Source of the DNA: Streptomyces collinus Tu 365
Lineage (GTDB): Bacteria > Actinomycetota > Actinomycetes > Streptomycetales > Streptomycetaceae
NCBI RefSeq assembly: GCF_000444875.1
Contig: NC_021985.1
Coordinates: forward strand, 8,018,170-8,082,169
DNA: 64,000 nt
Reading direction: 5' to 3'
The notes below the pieces were generated by a model that was not told where the DNA came from, made no database searches, and was given only the letters and a program-made list of their open reading frames with translations. Positions 58,772 through 64,000 of this stretch are shown here, piece after piece. Positions within the stretch are counted from its first letter, which is position 1, and every line of letters begins with the position of its first letter. The translations under genes and the position numbers were made by a program.

Positions 58772-59448
58772 CAGCCCTGCCCCTCCTGCTTCAGGCCGAG
58801 CTCCTTGTTCACCGCGGCGTTGTACTCGTCCTGGTCGACGCCGAGCACGGTCGGTACGCTCTCCATGCCGGGCAGCGTCTCGGTGGTCACCACGTCACGT
58901 GCCATTCCCTTGAGAACCTGTTCCGAGGCCGAGGCGCCGTCGCGGAAGGACTTCTCGCTGTAGTCCGGATGCAGCCACGCGGGCGTGGCCAGCTGCCGCC
59001 GGCTCTGGCTCTCGATCTGCTGCTCGGAGGCGTACGGGTTGCCTTCCAGGGAGTTCAGCCCGACCTTGAAGGAGTTCTTGACGAGCTGGTCCGTCTGGTA
59101 CATGGTCCCCGCCGACAGCCCGACCGCCTCCGCGAACGCGTTGCCCTCGTCGACCAGGGCCCGCACCCCCCATTGCCAGCGCTCGCAGAACGAGTGGAAG
59201 TCGGCCCCGACGGACTCGTCGCCGATCGTCATGCCGTCCATCTCCAGGTCGTCGAAGCCGCGCCCCACGCCCGACCAGCCCACCTTGTCGGTGAAGCCGA
59301 GCTTGCCCAGCTCGCCCAGGGCCTTGTTGATCCCGTCGGCGATCATCGCCAGCCCGACGACCCGCAGGTCAGGAGCCCCGCCCGGAACTCCGCCGAAACC
59401 TTCCTGCCCCTCGCCGGCACCGCCGCCTGCCGCGGGCATCGCCCCCAT
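58771..59448 (-). CDS. WXG-type partner protein of the RHS toxin
   Basis: The product is a 225-aa helical protein. An N-terminal Gly-rich part is followed by segments such as MIADGINKALGELGKLGF, CERWQWGVRALVDEGNAFAE and AVGLSAGTMYQTDQLVKNSF. These resemble the ESX/WXG100-like helical hairpins that accompany LXG and RHS toxins exported by type VII systems. Such partners bind the toxin N-terminus and guide it to the secretion machine. ATG 59448 is favoured (AGGAGG 7 nt upstream); GTG 59451 is an alternative. It overlaps the genes on both sides. Confidence 0.65.
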   Translation of the reverse strand: MGAMPAAGGGAGEGQEGFGGVPGGAPDLRVVGLAMIADGINKALGELGKLGFTDKVGWSGVGRGFDDLEMDGMTIGDESVGADFHSFCERWQWGVRALVDEGNAFAEAVGLSAGTMYQTDQLVKNSFKVGLNSLEGNPYASEQQIESQSRRQLATPAWLHPDYSEKSFRDGASASEQVLKGMARDVVTTETLPGMESVPTVLGVDQDEYNAAVNKELGLKQEGQG

Positions 59449-60263
59449 CACCGTTCCTCCTGCCTGCCCGGCCCAGCGGCGCCGGGCGACGAATCAAGGG
59501 GGCCCGGCGATGCAGCGGCGCCGGGCGACGAATCAAACGAGCCGGGCGAGGCCGCCGGGCCGGGGCCGCCGGGCCGGTCCACCGCGACCTCCTCCGGCAC
59601 CACGCCCACCACCGGTGGCAGCACCAACCCCCGTGCACCGTCGGCCGCGTTCACCAGCACCCCGCAGGGCATCCCGGACTCGGCCACCGTGGGCACGGCC
59701 GCATCGAGCAACGCCGCACCCCACACGCCGCGGTACGGCCACTGCCGATCCCCTTCTCCACGGGCCACCGCGAACCGCGCCAGCGCGGCCTCCCCGGTGA
59801 ACGCGAGAATCCACCGCACCCCGCCCATGTCCACCGTCAGCGGAGCGACCTCGCCGCCCTGCCCGTCGGGCGCTCCGACCGGCACCAGCACCTGCGACCG
59901 CCGGAACTCACCCAACTGGGCCGGGAACTGCCGCCGTCGCGCCCGTGCGGCTTCCTGTTCGCGAGGGGACCCGTCCGGTGACGCGGCAGGCGCCGGTCCA
60001 TCCGCGTGCTTTGCCGGAGCGACGCCTGTCCGTGCCCCGCCCGGAGCCTCCGCGCCCTCGTCGCCGTCCGGCGGTTCGGGGGCGGCCCCGGCTCCCGCCC
60101 TCCCGGTGCCCGGGCCCATACGTTCGGCGTCCGGGCTCTTACGCCCGGTGTCGAACACCGTCTGATCGGCGATGTCCGTCAGCCGCGACCGCGGCGGCCC
60201 CGGCACACCTGCGCTCGCTCCAGCCGGGCCGCCGCTCCCCGTGTCCCCTGCGTCGTTCACCAT
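59448..60263 (-). CDS. SseB-like domain protein heading the toxin operon
   Basis: The product is a 271-aa protein. Residues 1-105 are Gly/Ala/Pro-rich and probably disordered. The region from about 110 to 225 fits the SseB N-terminal-like family (SQVLVPVGAPDGQGGEVAPL, DMGGVRWILAFTGEAALARF, AAVPTVAESGMPCGVLVNAA). In streptomycetes such proteins are often encoded next to type VII substrates. The C-terminal tail holds two copies of a 13-residue repeat ending DSSPGAA. ATG 60263 has GGGGA upstream. It is the first gene of a four-gene overlapping operon and divergent from the MFS gene. Confidence 0.7.
   Translation of the reverse strand: MVNDAGDTGSGGPAGASAGVPGPPRSRLTDIADQTVFDTGRKSPDAERMGPGTGRAGAGAAPEPPDGDEGAEAPGGARTGVAPAKHADGPAPAASPDGSPREQEAARARRRQFPAQLGEFRRSQVLVPVGAPDGQGGEVAPLTVDMGGVRWILAFTGEAALARFAVARGEGDRQWPYRGVWGAALLDAAVPTVAESGMPCGVLVNAADGARGLVLPPVVGVVPEEVAVDRPGGPGPAASPGSFDSSPGAAASPGPLDSSPGAAGPGRQEER
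59474..59536 (-). repeat. 24-bp direct repeat inside the SseB-like gene
   Basis: Two identical 24-bp copies at 59474-59497 and 59513-59536, with a period of 39 bp, i.e. 13 codons. They encode the duplicated DSSPGAA-type units in the protein tail. The repeat is in frame, so copy-number change would not break the gene. Confidence 0.85.
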
Positions 60264-60734
60264 CAAGTCCCCGTAGCAGGACGGCCGTTGCGACCGACCC
60301 AGCGATCAAACTTCGGCAGCTTCGCACACGGGAATCACTTGTCGCAACGCGGTACGGCCAAGCGCGGGCAAAGGAATCGCTTACGGGCTGTCCCTACGGT
60401 CGGCCGTTCGCCTATCACCGTCCTCACCACCATGCTCCTGACCGGAGCCGTCACGGCCGGCCAGCACCCCCCGGCCACCTGGTGCGCCTCCTGGCCCTCC
60501 TCGCGGCCGTGCTGGGCGCTCTCACCGCCACCGTCGCCCTCGCCGCGGCTCGCCCCCCACCGCCACCTCCCGCACCACCCTCGACCTCCTGCTGCGCCTG
60601 GTGCCCTGGTACACCCCGCACAGCTGAGCACGTCTTCCTGGTCTCAGCTCTTCGGTGCGCATGGTGCTGTCTTGTTCACGCGGTGGTGGGTCCGGGTCAC
60701 TACGCTGAGCGTCTTCACGCCTCGGGAGGTTCGG
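60264..60734. other. Divergent intergenic region with possible small decayed ORF
   Basis: The region separates the toxin operon from the MFS gene. A plus-strand piece at about 60480-60627 reads VRLLALLAAVLGALTATVAL and, after an apparent frame change, LDLLLRLVPWYTPHS followed by TGA at 60625-60627. It may be a small membrane-protein gene with a frameshift. No start or ribosome site is convincing. Promoters for both flanking genes must lie here but none stands out. Confidence 0.35.
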
Positions 60735-62015
60735 TTGGTACGGCGGAGCACGCTCGGGCGGGACTTCCGGCAGTTGTGGGGTGCCTACGCGGTCAGCGCG
60801 GCGGGCAGCGCCGTCGGCATGGGGGCATTGCCGTTGGTTGCCCTCCTGGTGCTGGACTCCTCTGCGTTCCAGGTCTCTCTGCTCGCCGCGTTGTCTGCCG
60901 TGGCCAGTGCAGTGATCGCTCTGCCGCTCGGTGTGGCCATCGAGCACCGGTACAAGCGGCCGGTCATGGTCACCGCTGACCTGGCCCGCTGCGTTCTGCT
61001 GGCGAGTGTTCCGGTCGCCCTGGCTTTCGGCGTGCTCACCTACGCCCAGTTGTGCGTCGTAGGCGTTCTCCAGACGGCGGCGTCTGTGGCGTTCGAAGCG
61101 GCGAGTGGCGCGCATCTGAAGACACTTGTCCTGCCTGAGCACCGCCTTCGTGCCAACAGCTTGTTCGAGACGACCAACTGGATCAGCGTCAGTGCCGGGC
61201 CGCCCGTGGGCGGGCTTCTCATCGGGGCATGGGGCACGGCCGCCACGATGGTGGTCGACGCGCTGTCCTTCCTCGGATCGGCCCTGGGTATCCGTCGTAT
61301 CCGGCAGCCCGAACCCGAGCCCCTGGCCCACGCCGCCATCTGTCACCTGGGCCGCGACATCGCTGCCGGGTGGCAGTACCTCCTGCGGCACCCAGGACTT
61401 CGGCCGCTGTTCTTCAACGCGCTGCTCTTCGGTGGATCCATCATGATGACGTCACCACTGATGGCCGTCCTCATGCTGAATGACCTTGGCCTGGCACCGT
61501 GGCAGTACGGACTTGTCCTGGGGCTGCCGTGCCTGGGCGGCGTGCTGGGCTCACGCTTGGCTCCGCTGCTCACTCAGCGAGTCGGACGGCGCCGCATTCT
61601 GTTGCTGTCCGGTGTTACGCGGACGCTCTGGACGATCCTGCTGCCACTGACGCCCTCCGGTGCCCTCGGCGTGTGCGTCATCGTGGCCGCCGACTTCGGC
61701 CTGCTCTTCTCCGCCGGGGTCTTCAATCCGTCGTTCACCACGTATCGCATGGCGGCCACACCGGACGCTTTCATGTCCCGCGTCGGAACATCGTGGTCCG
61801 TCGGCTCGAAGACGTGCCAGGCCGCCTTCATGATCGCTGGCGGCCTCATCGCCGCCCGGGTCGGCGTCCGCGGCGCCCTGCTCATCGCTGGGCTGTTGTG
61901 TATGGCGAGCGCGTTGCTCCTGCCATGGCGGAGGGAACGCACCTCCACGGGGAATGTTCCGGCGCCCACGACGGAAGCGGCTCCGTCGCCAGCCACGGAC
62001 AGTCCCTCCGCGTAG
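60735..62015 (+). CDS. MFS transporter of the MFS_3/EntS-like family
   Basis: The product is a 426-aa exporter with 10-12 membrane helices, opening RSTLGRDFRQLWGAYAVSAA and including LPLGVAIEHRYKRPVMVTAD after helix 2, as in MFS_3 efflux proteins such as EntS. The C-terminal tail is Thr/Pro/Ser-rich and hydrophilic. The start is most likely TTG 60735, with GGGAGG five nt upstream; no ATG or GTG lies in frame near the beginning of the conserved part. The substrate is unknown. It converges on the LuxR-type regulator gene across about 200 bp without a recognised gene. Confidence 0.82.
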   Translation: MVRRSTLGRDFRQLWGAYAVSAAGSAVGMGALPLVALLVLDSSAFQVSLLAALSAVASAVIALPLGVAIEHRYKRPVMVTADLARCVLLASVPVALAFGVLTYAQLCVVGVLQTAASVAFEAASGAHLKTLVLPEHRLRANSLFETTNWISVSAGPPVGGLLIGAWGTAATMVVDALSFLGSALGIRRIRQPEPEPLAHAAICHLGRDIAAGWQYLLRHPGLRPLFFNALLFGGSIMMTSPLMAVLMLNDLGLAPWQYGLVLGLPCLGGVLGSRLAPLLTQRVGRRRILLLSGVTRTLWTILLPLTPSGALGVCVIVAADFGLLFSAGVFNPSFTTYRMAATPDAFMSRVGTSWSVGSKTCQAAFMIAGGLIAARVGVRGALLIAGLLCMASALLLPWRRERTSTGNVPAPTTEAAPSPATDSPSA

Positions 62016-62222
62016 CGGCTTCGTCGATTGCAGTCATGCGGCTCTGCCGGGGTGGGAGAGTGGTGCTCAGGGGCTGCGTCCGGGCCAATGGCCTTTTGAT
62101 GGCGTTGCACCGTCAGCGCCGAGGTGATCAGTCTCGTTGGGCCTCGCGGGAGGCTGGCTGTCCTGCCCTGTGCAGCATCCCCGTTCGCGGTAGGGCGTTG
62201 AGGCGTGGCGGCGTGACGGATG

Positions 62223-64000
62223 TCAGGGAACCGAAGTTTCCGCCTCTCTTCGACCGAACCACAGAGCGATCTGTGTGCGTGAGCGAAGACCGACCTTGTC
62301 GCGCACCCTGTCCAGGTGCGTGGCGACCGTATGCGCCGAAAGTCCAAGTTCGCCTGCGATCTGCCGGTTGGTCAGCCCCTTCGCGACGAGTTCGACCACC
62401 ATGGACTCCCTGGCGGTCAGCCGCCACCGCTCGTCCTCGGCCCCCGTGGTCTGCGGCCCCCGCCGGACCTGCTCACCGCTGCCTGTCCGCAGGGCGTAGG
62501 CGACGAGCCGGTCCCCGCGCAGCTTGCGAGCGCCGACGACCGCGGCCTCCCGCGCCGCCGTCGTCAGGCGAGTCCGGGCGCCGGCCGCCGCCTGCTCGAT
62601 CCTGCGCCGCCAGGGCGCCTCGGGCTCGGTGTCCAGCAGGCGTCGCGCCTGCGCGCTCGCCTCGCACAACCGCAGGGCGCGCTGCATGTCGCCGCTCTCT
62701 GCGGCCACCAATGCCAGGCCCTCTACGGGGTACAGCGCGTGGAAGCTCCCCCCGGGGGCGATGCGCAGCACTTCGGTGAAGAGGGCCTCGGCGCTCTCCA
62801 ACTGCCCCAGAGCCAGCCGTACGGCGCCCGCGGTGTGCAGCGCGGCTGCGGCCCGGGGCCAGGGCGCCTGCTCCCTGAGCACCGGAAGGCAATCCGCCAT
62901 CAGCTCGTCGGCTTCGCCCTCCCGTCCCGCTTGGAGCAGTGCCCAGGCCAGGTGCTGGGTGCACCACGCGACGTCCTCGGGCGAGCCGAGCGGGACGACG
63001 ACGTCCACGCACGCGCGCAGATCCGTGACGGCCTCGGTGAACGCGCCGCGACACAGCCACGCCGCGGCCCTGGCGTCGAGTGCGTTGGCGAGCCCGGCGG
63101 GCACGTGACGCCGCCGCTCCAGGTGCACCGCCCGCTGGCCCAGGGACAGCGCTCGGTGCGGGTCGGCCTGCTGGGCGGCCACGCGTGCGGCGAGCGCGGC
63201 CACCTCACCGCCCAGTGCCCGGCCGCCGGGCTCTCGCAGCAGTCCGCTCAGCAGCGCGCCCGCGGCTGACGGTCGCTCCTGCTGGTAGTGCACCCGGGCC
63301 AGCTCCAGGGCCAGCCGTACCCGCGTGGTCTCGTCCTGGCCGGTGATGTGGGCCGGCACCGAGGCGAGGTTGTCCCGTTCCGCCGTCAGCGGGCTGTTCG
63401 CCTGGTCGGCGAACACATCCCCACGATCACGCCCGGCCACCTCCTGGAGCCACCCGAGCGCGCTGCGCAGGGTGGGGCCCAACTCGCCGGATGCGCGCAG
63501 ACGTTCCATGGCGTAGGCGCGGGTGACACCGAGCTGCCGGAAGCGGGTGGGCGCCGCGTCCCCCGGCAGCCGTACGATCAGTGACTTCGCCTCGAGCGCG
63601 CACAGGAGGGGCAGGACCTCTCGCGGTCCGACGCCGCCGCCGGCGCACACCGAGCGTGCCGCGGCCAGATCGAACCCTCCGCCGAGGACCGCGAGGCGCC
63701 GGAAGACGGCCTGTTCCGCCGGATCCAGCAGCCGGTGGCTCCAGTCGACGGTGGTGGCGAGCCCGCTGTGCCGCGGGGGCCCGGTCCTGCTGCCACCGGT
63801 CAGGAGATCCAGCTGGGACGCCTGGCCGTCCAGGCCGGCGAGGATGTCGCCCGGCGCGAGGGCGCCGATGTGACCGGCCGCGAGTTCCACGGCGAGCGTC
63901 AGGCCGTCCAGCCGTCGGCAGATCTCCGCGACCAGCGGGCCGTTGGTCCGGTCGAGCGTGAACCCCGGCGAGCGGTGCGCCGCGCGTTCCACGAACAGCC
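62223..64000 (-). CDS. LuxR-family regulator with AfsR/LAL-type ATPase, partial
   Basis: The frame continues past the right edge, so only the C-terminal 590 or so residues are seen. The visible part starts within the STAND/NB-ARC ATPase (VAEICRRLDGLTLAVELAAG, RTGPPRHSGLATTVDWSHRL). It continues with a long TPR-like helical region (LALELARVHYQQERPSAAGA onward) and ends with a LuxR helix-turn-helix (LTARESMVVELVAKGLTNRQ, IAGELGLSAHTVATHLDRVR). Such regulators sense a small molecule and ATP and activate nearby operons. It converges on the MFS gene, which is not in its operon. The start codon is outside the window. Confidence 0.88.
   Translation of the reverse strand, partial: LFVERAAHRSPGFTLDRTNGPLVAEICRRLDGLTLAVELAAGHIGALAPGDILAGLDGQASQLDLLTGGSRTGPPRHSGLATTVDWSHRLLDPAEQAVFRRLAVLGGGFDLAAARSVCAGGGVGPREVLPLLCALEAKSLIVRLPGDAAPTRFRQLGVTRAYAMERLRASGELGPTLRSALGWLQEVAGRDRGDVFADQANSPLTAERDNLASVPAHITGQDETTRVRLALELARVHYQQERPSAAGALLSGLLREPGGRALGGEVAALAARVAAQQADPHRALSLGQRAVHLERRRHVPAGLANALDARAAAWLCRGAFTEAVTDLRACVDVVVPLGSPEDVAWCTQHLAWALLQAGREGEADELMADCLPVLREQAPWPRAAAALHTAGAVRLALGQLESAEALFTEVLRIAPGGSFHALYPVEGLALVAAESGDMQRALRLCEASAQARRLLDTEPEAPWRRRIEQAAAGARTRLTTAAREAAVVGARKLRGDRLVAYALRTGSGEQVRRGPQTTGAEDERWRLTARESMVVELVAKGLTNRQIAGELGLSAHTVATHLDRVRDKVGLRSRTQIALWFGRREAETSVP

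Noticed and set aside
1..64000. tRNA, rRNA or tmRNA genes
   Set aside because: No cloverleaf with a T-loop GGTTCGAATCC-type signature or rRNA sequence was noticed by eye; a covariance-model scan was not possible.

Overview
The window is high-G+C, GTG/TTG-start-rich DNA of a Streptomyces-type actinomycete. Supporting signs are a mycothiol-dependent isomerase-family protein, a SARP/BTAD regulator, ECF41 sigma factors, DUF4232, DUF6424 and DUF6879 family genes, and tightly overlapping ATGA/TGATG operons. The mix of intact accessory clusters, a decayed IS5-type transposase, truncated genes and a small lower-G+C island is typical of a variable chromosome region.

Region 1 (0.5-9.4 kb) holds two paralogous modules, each an NDH-2-like flavoprotein plus an ECF41 sigma factor (621-2796 on +, 5276-3019 on -). 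A conserved 56-bp block lies upstream of both flavoprotein genes. Hypothetical genes follow, one frameshifted, then a DUF4232 secreted protein, a two-domain SUKH protein and a transposase relic.

Region 2 (9.4-29 kb) is an unassigned biosynthetic cluster. A 12-gene minus-strand operon (24353 down to 9449) encodes a free-standing condensation domain, a tandem ATP-grasp protein, a NodU-type carbamoyltransferase, a KamA-type radical SAM enzyme, an aminotransferase, a DinB/maleylpyruvate-isomerase-fold protein, a BtrH-like acyltransferase with a C-terminal carrier domain, a carrier protein, two acyl-CoA dehydrogenases, a phosphopantetheinyl transferase and an adenylation enzyme. The divergent + operon encodes a second adenylation enzyme, an MFS exporter and a third ATP-grasp ligase. 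Together they look like a dissociated, carrier-protein-based route to a small modified and probably carbamoylated pseudopeptide containing a rearranged amino acid. I cannot match it to a known product.

Region 3 (29-36 kb) has a membrane protein/winged-helix regulator pair, a Tat-exported hydrolase, an 11-copy hexanucleotide repeat, a lower-G+C minus-strand island of small genes next to a signal-less GH25 lysozyme, decayed reading frames, and a DUF6424 gene.

Region 4 (36.2-38.9 kb) is a compact lasso-peptide locus: a 38-aa precursor too short for ordinary gene calling, a leader peptidase (B) and a cyclase (C). The predicted core is GFSGGFYDGHGYQS with a Gly1-Asp8 ring.

Region 5 (38.9-52.4 kb) contains a membrane protein, a small peptidoglycan-binding-like protein, an alpha/beta hydrolase, a SARP-type regulator, a PASTA-like membrane protein, and an operon of two giant beta-rich proteins (1098 and 1529 aa) plus a 148-aa protein. 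One giant carries the same peptidoglycan-binding-like module as the small protein. I could not assign this system to anything known.

Region 6 (53.8-60.3 kb) is a four-gene polymorphic toxin operon: SseB-like protein, WXG-type partner, 1568-aa RHS protein with a papain-fold C-terminal toxin, and an Imm35/YrhB-type immunity protein. The window closes with an MFS_3 exporter and a truncated LuxR-type regulator running off the right edge.
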